DNA of 64,000 nt from NCBI GenBank assembly GCA_964017145.1, contig OZ024851.1:2604001-2668000 (forward strand). The letters are read 5' to 3'. Each line of letters starts with the position of its first letter. Position 1 is the first letter of the stretch. The DNA is from Agrocybe praecox. Taxonomy: Eukaryota > Basidiomycota > Agaricomycetes > Agaricales > Agrocybaceae. The notes below the pieces were generated by a model. It had not been told where the DNA came from. It was given only the letters and a program-made list of their open reading frames with translations, and searched no databases. Below are positions 55,341 through 64,000 of this stretch, in pieces. A program made the position numbers and the translations under genes.

Positions 55341-58290
55341 TCAACAAATTACACACCGACAACATCCAGCCTCTTGCCCAACCTGGGTCTCATTCGGATT
55401 TGTACCATTGCTCGGTGATCCATCTATATGTGCGTAAGGTTAATAGAAAGCAAAGCGTAGTGGAACCCGACACTAGAATGAAAGTAAAAACTGACCTTCC
55501 GTCCCTCGTCTCCTCTTCTTTTTAAATACACCATCACCCTCATTCGGGGGTGCATATGGCCGAATGGAGAGGTGCATTATTGTCGGTGTTGGCCCTTGTT
55601 GTGCTGGAGGATTTGTTGAGGATGGTGTTGAGGATGGTGTTGACGGAGAGGGAGTCGAGGTAGGTGGGGTATATGTAGGTAGTTTGAGTTCTGATCATGA
55701 TGGGCGTTAGTAATGGTAGGCATGGGTAACAGTGGGGGTGAAAGTAAAATTAAATCGTGGTGGAATAGGTGTGACATGTGATAAGATAAAATAAAGCGAA
55801 ACGAAATGAAAGGCGCATGGATGATGCATTGCAGCAATAATAATAATGTCCTGAATGACACCACCAGCACTGCGGTTGAGCTCCTGCGCAACGACAACGG
55901 CCTCGTCACAAGTTGCCCATAACAACGAGTTTCGCATAGAAAACAGGGAGGAAGAAAGGCACAAGAAAGAAAAATAGAATAAAACTCACTTATCAACGTT
56001 TCGTCATCCTGCAACATTCTTCCCAGATATAACACTCTCAAATATGAGGGCGCAGGCGGTCGGTCATCTTGCCAGTCTAAGTAAAGTGTGAAATGAACGG
56101 GTCAGTAAGTTGTCTTTTATCCACAAATCAAAAAGATAAGAAAGAAGAAGACCCCAACTAAATCATAAGAAAGGAGTAAAAGCGAACGAAAATTAAATTG
56201 AATAACATTAATTTTTTGAATCCTCTTCGAGTTCCAAATTTTGGTGTGGAACAGATCGGAAAAGACCACAAGAGACGCAAAATAAAGAAATCCAAACGAA
56301 TTACTAATGAGCTATAAGCCCGCAACCAACCAAGCCTCGGTTCGCCGTAAGAAATGACATGAAAGAAAACTAAACAAATGAAGAACAACTATCGCTGTCG
56401 TCACGACTGACAACGACATCTGATTGCGGAATTCGCCATGCCACGTTCATCAGAAAAGGAGGGGGAAAGAATCGGTCTAATAGCTTGCCAATGCGGTTTG
56501 GAATCAGGGAAAAATAGAGCGAAGGAAATAATAAAAATATAAAACCCCCGCTCGACTTTAACACGCCGCCACAATGGTTATCGACGTTGAACGTAAAATA
56601 AATCGTTTGGAATTTTACATTTAAAAAAAATCGAGTCAGTTGAGATAATAGTTCTTCCTCAAGCCGACTTTCGCTTTATCATATCCTTGAAAAAGAAAGA
56701 AAAGAAAAGGCACAATTCGGCTTCGGCTTCGGATGCATCGTATCTCATCATGAGAAGAAAATCCCTTTTGAGAAAGAAGCCAACAAAGAAAGGAACAGAG
56801 AAACAAATGGCGAAACAAATAGAAAAAAAGGAGGGACGGTCAGCGATCCCTAATCGAACAGGACCGTAAGTGAAAGAGTCGTGTTGGCAAGGCTCTGCTC
56901 GGGGTCGAAGAACTATAAATCTAGCCTTTGCAACCCCATAGCAGGAACGGAAACAAAACCCTCCGTGTCCAAAAGTTATATGTATGCGCATATATGCATG
57001 ATTTCATCGGGTTTCAGTTCTTTGTCAAGGAAAAAGACACCTCTTGGGCATGAATCGAGCATCGATTCGAGGGAGAGGATCTTCCTGAACATAAAAGGGA
57101 AAGAAAAAATGCGAAAAAATGCGAAAAAAGAAAAACAAGCTTCATGTGTGCGCCTGTCAGTCGGCAATTTCTCTGCCTGCTGTCTGGGAGAATAGAAACC
57201 GCATGTATGCACGTATGTACATTGCGCATACATGCAATCGAGGGACGTCGATTCCATTTTCCCGACCATGGGATATCCATGACAATAGTCTGAAAGGCGA
57301 CTCGAATGGTGCATACATGCATTCGCTCGCGGACCGAGAGTCGATAACTGCATGGTCCTCGCCCTATCTGTAGGTTTCGTTAACCGCACAAATAGTGCAT
57401 ATATGCAGCAATGACCCCGAATGCCGTAAAATGACCGCATGGCCATTGAAAAAATTAAGGAGGTCGCCGCAAATGAGCAGGTGCTCTGATTCCCAGAAAA
57501 ACAATAAAATAGGGAAAGAAAGGTGAAAAACAAGATGACAGAAACGAAACGCACCAGCAGGCCAAGAATTCCACGCCAGTTCTTTAACTCTGCCAATCGC
57601 AGTCTCAGGATCGAATGCCATGGTCCTTCGTTTCCCAGATATAAGCAAGAATGTAAGGTATGTCTGTGGGGTCTGGGGCACAGCAGGAGCAGCTTGAGGT
57701 TGAGTAGGGGTAAGCGATGGAGGTTGCGGGGTCACTGGAGCGGCAAGGATGGGTGATGAAGGTGATGATGATGCTGCTGCTGCTGGTGTTGAGGCCACGG
57801 ACAGGGCCTGGATATCGGACATCGTCGACGATGACGGTGCTACTTGCACTGGTGTTGGTGAGGACGTTGAAGCAAGCTGTGGTGGTTGGGATGACGATGA
57901 AACCTCAGCAGCTCTATCTGCTGGCACCTGCACCACCACTGATGCAGGGTCAGTGCTGGCCCCCGGCGTCATCGAGCTAGAAGGAATCTGCTGAGAACGT
58001 GAGAAGGCCCTATTCGGTCTTTTGTGATAATCACTTCAGCGATTTGGACTCACAGGTGTACCTGTATGCGTTGGTAAAGGTGGCTGTTCCCCTTGTTCGC
58101 CATCGTGCTCGTGGTCAACACGGGTGAATGAAGTCCTGGTCGATGATGGGTCAAACGGCTCCTGCTGTCCCGCGCTGTTGGCAGCGAAGGCAGGCGTGGG
58201 TGCTTCCAACGGGGTATCGTTTCCCGATGACGATGATACAGTATTTTCCACGTTCAACGGGCTAAAGACGTCGTTCGGATTTGTGGCCAT
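55341..58290 (-). CDS. membrane-anchored ubiquitin-like-fold protein with CaaX end
   Basis: Five exons (58054-58290, 57555-57990, 55990-56076, 55496-55690, 55341-55423) give 345 residues; the lengths sum to a multiple of three. A Ser/Pro/Thr-rich N-terminal half is followed by a ubiquitin-like domain from about residue 190 (YLTFLLISGKRRTMAFDPET, ELAWNSWPADWQDDRPP, SYLRVLYLGRMLQDDETLI, TIMHLSIRPYAPP). A basic KKKRRRG patch follows, and a C-terminus of CCRCVIC. The last four residues form a CaaX box, so lipid modification by a prenyltransferase is likely. This arrangement matches MUB-like/Rad60-SLD_2 proteins. The second intron (56077-57554) is 1478 nt, over twenty times the local norm. Confidence 0.8.
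56077..57554 (-). other. unusually long (1478-nt) intron
   Basis: This lies between the exons ending WNSWPA and starting DWQDDR of the ubiquitin-like gene. No coding homology is recognised inside. It holds A/G-rich tracts (56.69-56.85 kb) and a cluster of alternating purine-pyrimidine motifs of the GCATRYATGC type near 56985, 57203, 57229, 57312 and 57397. Confidence 0.7.
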
Positions 58291-60084
58291 CGTCCTTGAA
58301 CTTTTTATCGATTTTTCTCGATTTTTACGACTTCTGTAAGATTTGTGGTCAGAGCAAAGGAAAGAGAAAGGAAAGAGGGAAGCTGGAGGGAAAGAAACGA
58401 TCAATCAAGGCAGCGTTGCTTCCCTTTTAGCCCCCGATGGATATATTTAGATCATCCCACTAGAATCGATTCTTCAATTCTCTTACTCCTCAAATCTATT
58501 CGTCTATATGCAATACATGATGAATATAGCGCCGCAAACTGCTGAACAGTTATCCTGTCTCGCATCCCGCTGGATGGATATCAGCTAGCCTTACTCGCCT
58601 CTCCATCTCGATGGAGACGAGTTATTATCAACTACAAGTACCTCCTTCATACGCATAAGCCTCGTTCCGGCCATACCTGTCTTACTCGCCCAGTTCTGCC
58701 GATGGGTAAACTACAAGTATAGCCGCTGCGCATTCCTCAACTCTCTCGAGTTAATTATATCATCGCCCCTCGACGTATCGGACATATATGTTTTGCAACA
58801 TCAAAGGTTAGGTAAGAAATCTATCCATCGAGGACGTCTGTATCCACGTCTAATCACTCGCGCATTCATTCGTTCATTCTTTTTTAGCACTAATACGACG
58901 ATGTCGGGTGTACACAAGTCCTTCAATCCCGTCCTAAAATTGACAAGCACGACATCTCGCTGTAATTCACCTTAGTAGCAAGTTCCAAGACACGCGGGGC
59001 CGGTGTGGGAATAGAATAGCGTCGATTCCGACTATTAATGTCGTAGGTTGGTATGTGCTTGCGAGTTGCAGCCTCGTTGCGTCTTTTTACTGTTGCGTTT
59101 ATGGTTCTTTGTGACTGAAGTGAAAGTGGGATCGACGACTGTGTTTTCCAAGTGCTGAAAAGTGATCTTGATTCGTTTATGTTTTTGCGAAAACGTGGAA
59201 GTAGGTGTAGACGGCTATGGATAACGCTAACCTTGGTCTGTTTAACCTACGCGACTCAGATGTATTCGGCGCATGACCCGAATTGGCTTCGAGTGCATAT
59301 ACTACCATGTCAATGGGTTTTTCGCTTTGGGTAGAAGCTCTCAGTGCTCTCTTTTTGGAAATAATTCGATAACTTGGAGAGTATAATTCAGAGAACTTGA
59401 CACATAGTGTTAACTTTAGACGTCCTGGTTAGTTCTCCCGAGTACCGAGTCTCCACGAGCTTCGAGACCAGTGCTAGCCCATTCCCACGTGGATTAAAGG
59501 GAGGTTGTTTTTGGTTCTGTGGGAACGACCGTGTCATGTCTGGTCTCTTACGGAGATGATGCAAGCCTTACGGAGATGATGCAAACCGGCACGTATACGA
59601 AACCTTTTCATCCCATGGCTCCTCGATGGGTGCCTCAGGATATGAGCTTGTGCAGGTTATGGGCCCAGTGGGCACATGATAATGCTTCCCCGACAATTTA
59701 CTGCACACGACAAATGTAAATGATTACATGCTGATATCTCTAATTATAATGCGTCTATTTATAGAGCAAGCGATATTTATGGAACTAGTGGGTGACTTCG
59801 TCACCAACGGGCCCGCCTCGATCCTGTGGCAATTTTGTTTCTTGTTCTTTGGTTTCTCCTCTTGGATGCGTAGATATTGAGGGACAATCTGACCCATTAA
59901 GAACAAATATTTTTCCGGAAGACTTTTTTTTTTTTTGGTTTTGTACTTGGAAAGTCACAAGATAAACGGGAAAAGAAGAAAAACATCTATTTGTTGGAGT
60001 AACCGAGAAGCGTGTAGAAGCCTTGGACTTTGCGACGCTCGACTGCCCTGATGCAAACACCTTCATCCTCGTCGTCGTCTAACA
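58291..60084. other. gene-poor region
   Basis: No gene is supported. A 20-bp tandem repeat (CTTACGGAGATGATGCAARCC) lies at about 59548-59587. Other short open frames look random. Confidence 0.35.
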
Positions 60085-60429
60085 TTGAAATCAAAGGTAC
60101 GTGAAGTGAATGCCAGCGGATACACAAGAGAGGGACGAGATGGCAAAAACTACAAGATATTGAGGAAGCAGGACCTACTCGTTCCTGGTTACGCGTCTAC
60201 AGACTACGACTCTCAAGGTCAGACCATAGAACGCGTGATAATTAACATACACAAACCACAGACTGGCGCTTTATTACCGTTCGGGGTGTACGTCGCGCTT
60301 TCTAGACGCGGAGGAAGATCGACAATTCAGCTGTTAAGGGACTTGAAAGACGATTTGTCACCCTTCCGAAGACTTTGGAGAGATCGGAAGAACCGGACAA
60401 GGCCAACGAGCGTGAATGGGACGAAATAA
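60085..60429 (+). pseudogene. PIF1-like helicase C-terminal remnant (Helitron-type)
   Basis: The 114-codon frame contains LLVPGYASTDYDSQGQTIE and GVYVALSRRGGRSTIQLLRD, which correspond to the last conserved helicase motifs (V and VI) of PIF1-type DNA helicases, as found in fungal Helitrons and cellular PIF1 copies. Nothing resembling the Walker A/B motifs or a Rep domain precedes it in this window. It is therefore a fragment, probably of a degraded Helitron. The part before VREVNASG is not recognisable. Confidence 0.65.
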
Positions 60430-60924
60430 ACGGAAGGGAGTAGCGATAGGTTTTTTATTTATTAGTCTTTAAGTGATTTGGTTTAATTGTTATCGGTGAG
60501 TAAACAGCAAGCAAGCAATAGTACAGAAGTACAGAATTTTGCAACGGAATTCGTTGCAGGGTCTCGTCGTCATCGCTGTTGAGACGGTGGTTGTGGTTGT
60601 GGTTGTGGGACCCTTGGTCCGACTCGAACCTTCGAGAAAGAGTGAGAAGAAAAAAGGAGAGACTGGGTGATGTAAAAAAGGAGGAATACGGTGATTAGGA
60701 AGGGGGTATCATCGTCGGGTTTTATTGGAGGGAAAGGGAAAGCCGAAGGGGAGAACGGATAAAAGGGTTCTTGACTCTATAGTTGTTGTTCAGACTGGTA
60801 GTGTTTCTTGTTGACTTTAAGCGCTTATAACGTTTCAGTGTTATGTGTATTGGGTGGTGAAGAAGAAGGGGGTTTAGGCTCCCTACCAGCCATTTCACCT
60901 CCAAAAAGCAGTCCAGCCAGAAAA
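60430..60924. other. intergenic region with GGTTGT microsatellite
   Basis: A GGTTGTGG-type hexamer repeat lies around 60588-60610. Nothing else recognised. Confidence 0.4.
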
Positions 60925-62274
60925 TTACCAGAGTTTTCTATGCACGCCCACATCGCGTCTATAAATCACAGCATTTGCCTTCTCCTCATTCTCCATTGTT
61001 GTCGCATTCGCGTCTAGGGAGCACTTGCCAGCTTTAACACAGTCTCTCCACCCCGCATACATCAACACGACAAATACCTGTCCCTCGGGGCTGCCAGTCG
61101 TAAATGGGACGGGATCCTTCCACCACATTGGGTTCACCGCAGGTGTCGCTATTCCATCAGCCGTGATGTGAGGTTTCCCGTTAACATCGTTCCCCGAAAG
61201 CGCCTTCCTCAGACCATCCGCCCACGCGACATATTTTGCGTCAAATGTTGAGGGTTGGAGGACCGCGAGCCGATAAACCGTAGCAGCAAGCAGACTCGTG
61301 CCCGAGATCTCACCAAAGCTCGTGTCATCCGTGTTGCTCGCATTGTCAAGGTAATTGCGAAGCAAGCCATGGTCCAACGGCGCGCCCATCGTGCCATCGA
61401 CTATCTCCTTGATGTACCCGGTCAACAGCTCAACTGTCTTTGTTCGGAACTCATCGTTGGTGGATGTGTTTTGCGATTTTAACACTGTGGCGAGCACGCG
61501 CGTCATGCCTGCTGCTGCCCAAGCGTTTCCTGTAGACCAATGTCCGGTGTCTTGGCTTTGTGGGCCGATGATGTGCATCCATAATCCGTTCGAGGCGGAC
61601 GGGTTGGGTGATAGGATTTGGCGGTACAGTGTGATTTGATTGATGGTTTTTTGGAGCAGATCCTGGTCGTTTTTGTCTACGGCGTAGTATGCAAGGAAGG
61701 GAGGGACCATGTACATCCAGTCAGCCCTGGATAATCGTTTTCATTATCAGTCCTTTTTTCTTTGCTATACGAGTTTTCCAAACACTCACCATAGCTCAGG
61801 AATATCCGCACGATGCGAAATTGCTCCATTCCAAAACCTTGGCACGTCGTTGAACAGGCCATCAACAGTCTGATCTGCCGCTCTACCAAAGCTTTCGTTG
61901 CTCTTTCCCAACATCACCGCGCTCACCCCGAGACTGGGCGGATCGCCCGCTGCACCGTCTCCCTTGGCTAACGCATGGTACGATGTACCGAACACGACGC
62001 TATCCGCCGCATACTTCAACGCGACAATGCTGCTCGCGTTCGTCGTGCTTCCTACCGCAAAGGGCTGCACGCCGAACACTGATAGATCAGGGTTGTATAA
62101 TTCAAGAAGGGCTTCCACAGCTGCTCCGTATTCCCATGAATGCTTTGGGAGGGATTGGGCGAGCGTTGCAACCTTTTGGATGTCAAACCCCGCAGAGTAG
62201 GGGAATGGTTCAAACTTGGTCAGCGAGGATATGATAGTGATAGCAGGGAAAATGGCGTTGTTAATGTTGACCAT
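60925..62274 (-). CDS. GH105-like (six-hairpin) glycoside hydrolase, copy 2
   Basis: Two exons (61790-62274 and 60925-61726) give 428 residues. It is a paralogue of the gene at 51.4-52.6 kb with the same intron position inside the Trp codon of PELWADWMYM. Shared segments are KHSWEYGAAVEALLELYNPDL, WSTGNAWAAAGMTRVL and NPMWWKDPVPFTTGSPEGQ. It carries about 30 extra C-terminal residues (EEKANAVIYRRDVGVHRKLW) and has a weaker N-terminal hydrophobic stretch (AIFPAITIISSL), so secretion is less certain. Likely role: unsaturated uronyl hydrolase in pectin breakdown. Substrate is inferred from family only. Confidence 0.75.
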
Positions 62275-63234
62275 GTTTGTGCGTTAAGATCTATAATAAA
62301 TATCACTGGATCGTTTGAAGAAGAATAGGAATAAAGATTGTGTGGTTCGTGTTCGTCGTGGCACGCGGACAAGAGAAAGAAGAGCAGAGTCGTAGCAAGG
62401 TAGCGTGAAGAAGGAACCAAGGTGGAAATGGCAACTAGTCTGATTAAATACAAATGTTCACCGTAAAACACCCTATTTTGTCAAGAAGCCTATGTCGGAG
62501 ATATCGAGCTTCTGCGCATGATGCGTTGTTATAACGCATGTCGTTAAAGCCTTGGGACACATACATGAGATGCAGCTAAGAGCTCCACGGAGAGCCAAGA
62601 CAAAGGTGAGGGTCATAAATTTAAATCGGCACCATCCACGATTCAACATTGAAAAGCCAAGTCGATGGTGGTCAACGCCAGAAAACGAAAGTTATTGTTT
62701 GGTTTCACATTTTACTGTCAACATTCAAGGCAAGTTATGACTTTGTTTACCTGCGAGAAACTAGGGTCAAACAGGCTTTCGTAGCTCCATGGACTCACTA
62801 AGATCCATGTCCTCAAAGCTTCTTTGTCGTACAACATACGCGATACTGCATATGTATGCCATGTTATCGAGCCACGAAGCTTGATGTCTGAACTTTGCTA
62901 CTGAAAAAGTTCTGCTCAGTTACCTGGGCGTCCAGCCCCTTGATTGTCAAGACACCACACGAGACTTGCAATTGTGCAAGCTTGATGGTGCACTATGGAA
63001 CTTGGAAGAGAAAGCGCTGACTCAGAAACAATCATGGACCTTGTCACCTTTGTGTCACCCACTTTGTCACATTCAAGTTGAGAGGCATTGTCCGGCAGAC
63101 CGTCTGGCGGAAATTTCTAACAGACCAGATGTCCTCCAGGGGGGTACCTTTCTGTTTCAGGGCAATAAGTATGCCCCATAATTTAAACATGTATTGATCC
63201 TATTTCAGCAGTGTCCAGACAGGAGAATATTCCG
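62275..63234. other. intergenic region, nothing recognised
   Basis: This is the promoter side of GH105-like copy 2 and the 3' side of the esterase gene. Small open frames show no family likeness. Confidence 0.35.
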
Positions 63235-64000
63235 TCAAACAGGGTTCGCCAAACTGACAGTCGTCAAGAGATTCATGGCGTCTTGTCTGTACGTGTCGGT
63301 GGTCAAGGCGAGGGGGACCGATCCGTCTTGGAAGACCAACAGTTGGCGTGATTTCAAGTCGAATTTTGGCCATTGGAAGCTGAGCAAACTGGGCGAGTTT
63401 GGATTCAGAGTAGTGGCGAATCGGATGAGGTAGTCTTCCATGTCTCCGCCTCCGTAGACGTTGAGGATATCAGATGCATGTACCTATGGTTGGCGATCAA
63501 CGTCACAGCTACTACATAAAAAAACCAAGATACAAGATACTTACAGATCCTAGGACTGGCAGTGCTTTCATTCGCTTGCTGACTGTATCATGGCAAGTGT
63601 CAATAACCAGACAACCGTATGTTTAGCTGGAAAACTCACCGTAAGACCAGACGTTAGGATTTGTGGAGACAGTATTCTGGAGGAGCCATCGACGTGGTGC
63701 CTGGAAAACACCGTCTCCTTGGAAGGCAGCAATGCGCTTAAATTGCGGGGAAAACGCGTTGAGTATTCCAGTGTCAAAAGGCGATCCCTGAGTGACGTCA
63801 GAGGGATATAACGTCCTGAACTGGCTCAATTGTGCATCGGTGACTGCTGGGAAAAAGTTTGACCTGAGCCAACTCTCGACTTGTGCATCGGTACTGTTGA
63901 AAAGTTTGTTTTGGAATCAGATTATTCCCATTTACAAGGCATGGATAGGCTTACGTCAAATTGCGGGTTGATAAGGAGAAGAGAGTTCCTTCGTCGTCAC
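63235..64000 (-). CDS. type-B carboxylesterase/lipase, 3' part (runs off the window)
   Basis: Several exons on the minus strand encode the C-terminal third of an alpha/beta-hydrolase of the carboxylesterase type B family: DDEGTLFSLINPQFD at the window edge, AQVESWLRSNFFPAVTDAQL, LYPSDVTQGSPFDTG, FSPQFKRIAAFQGDGVFQAPR, then KALPVLGSVHASDILNVYGG, GDMEDYLIRFATTLNPN and LLVFQDGSVPLALTTDTYR. VHASD carries the expected catalytic histidine. The GESAG serine elbow would lie outside the window. Such enzymes are usually secreted and hydrolyse esters or lipids. The stop at 63235-63237 follows LTTVSLANPV. Confidence 0.8.

Noticed and set aside
60577..60640. tRNA-like stretch (GGTTCGAGTC on the minus strand)
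   Set aside because: The T-loop-like match is not accompanied by an acceptor stem, D-arm or anticodon arm at proper distances. It adjoins a microsatellite.
1..64000. CRISPR arrays, bacterial operons, ribosome-binding sites
   Set aside because: Gene structure with many short introns shows a eukaryotic nuclear genome. No regularly spaced direct repeats were seen.

Overview
The window looks like nuclear DNA of a mushroom-forming basidiomycete (Agaricomycetes, probably Agaricales). Nearly every gene is split by many short GT-AG introns of about 50-70 nt. The families are typical of such fungi: NCS1 permeases, an IKS-type kinase, F-box/LRR-like and BTB proteins, large prolyl-hydroxylase-like 2OG oxygenases, GH105 hydrolases and a type-B carboxylesterase. 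The genus is not determined. I rebuilt exon chains by hand; for most genes the exon lengths sum to a multiple of three, which supports the models.

Layout. 0.4-0.8 kb: broken NCS1 permease relic (-). 3.1-4.8 kb: YAP1-binding/Alf4/glomulin-like gene. 5.2-9.6 kb: two tandem intact NCS1 permeases. 10.0-13.4 kb: IKS1-like kinase. 14.4-20.6 kb (all -): medium-chain reductase MDR1, glutamine-synthetase-like enzyme, NmrA-like reductase. 21.5-25.0 kb: decayed 2OG oxygenase copy carrying a perfect 48-bp inverted repeat. 25.8-36.2 kb: cluster of four F-box/LRR-like genes (three damaged) interleaved with a mitochondrial ribosomal protein (mL57-like) and a Pro/Ala/Ser-rich protein. 36.4-38.8 kb: bestrophin-type channel with an in-frame stop. 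39.2-39.9 kb: mitochondrial pyruvate carrier subunit. 40.7-48.5 kb: two tandem full-length 2OG oxygenases. 49.5-50.8 kb: second reductase MDR2. 51.4-62.3 kb: two GH105-like secreted hydrolases on either side of a frameshifted BTB gene, a prenylated ubiquitin-like protein and a PIF1/Helitron helicase remnant. 63.2 kb to the end: the 3' part of a carboxylesterase.

Themes. Duplication followed by decay dominates: NCS1 (2 good + 1 relic), 2OG oxygenase (2 good + 1 relic), F-box (1 good + 3 damaged), MDR (2 good) and GH105 (2 good). The most interesting locus is the 2OG oxygenase family. The HxD metal-binding motif lies on a conserved 18-nt micro-exon. A 2OG core is joined to a large uncharacterised C-terminal region with a CxCxxC motif, and one copy ends in a basic nuclear-localisation-like stretch plus a canonical SUMO-interacting motif. 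Its tandem sister has lost that motif through a single CAA-to-TAA change. The permeases, reductases, GH105 enzymes and esterase would suit nutrient uptake and breakdown of plant polymers, but nothing here shows a fungal biosynthetic cluster.
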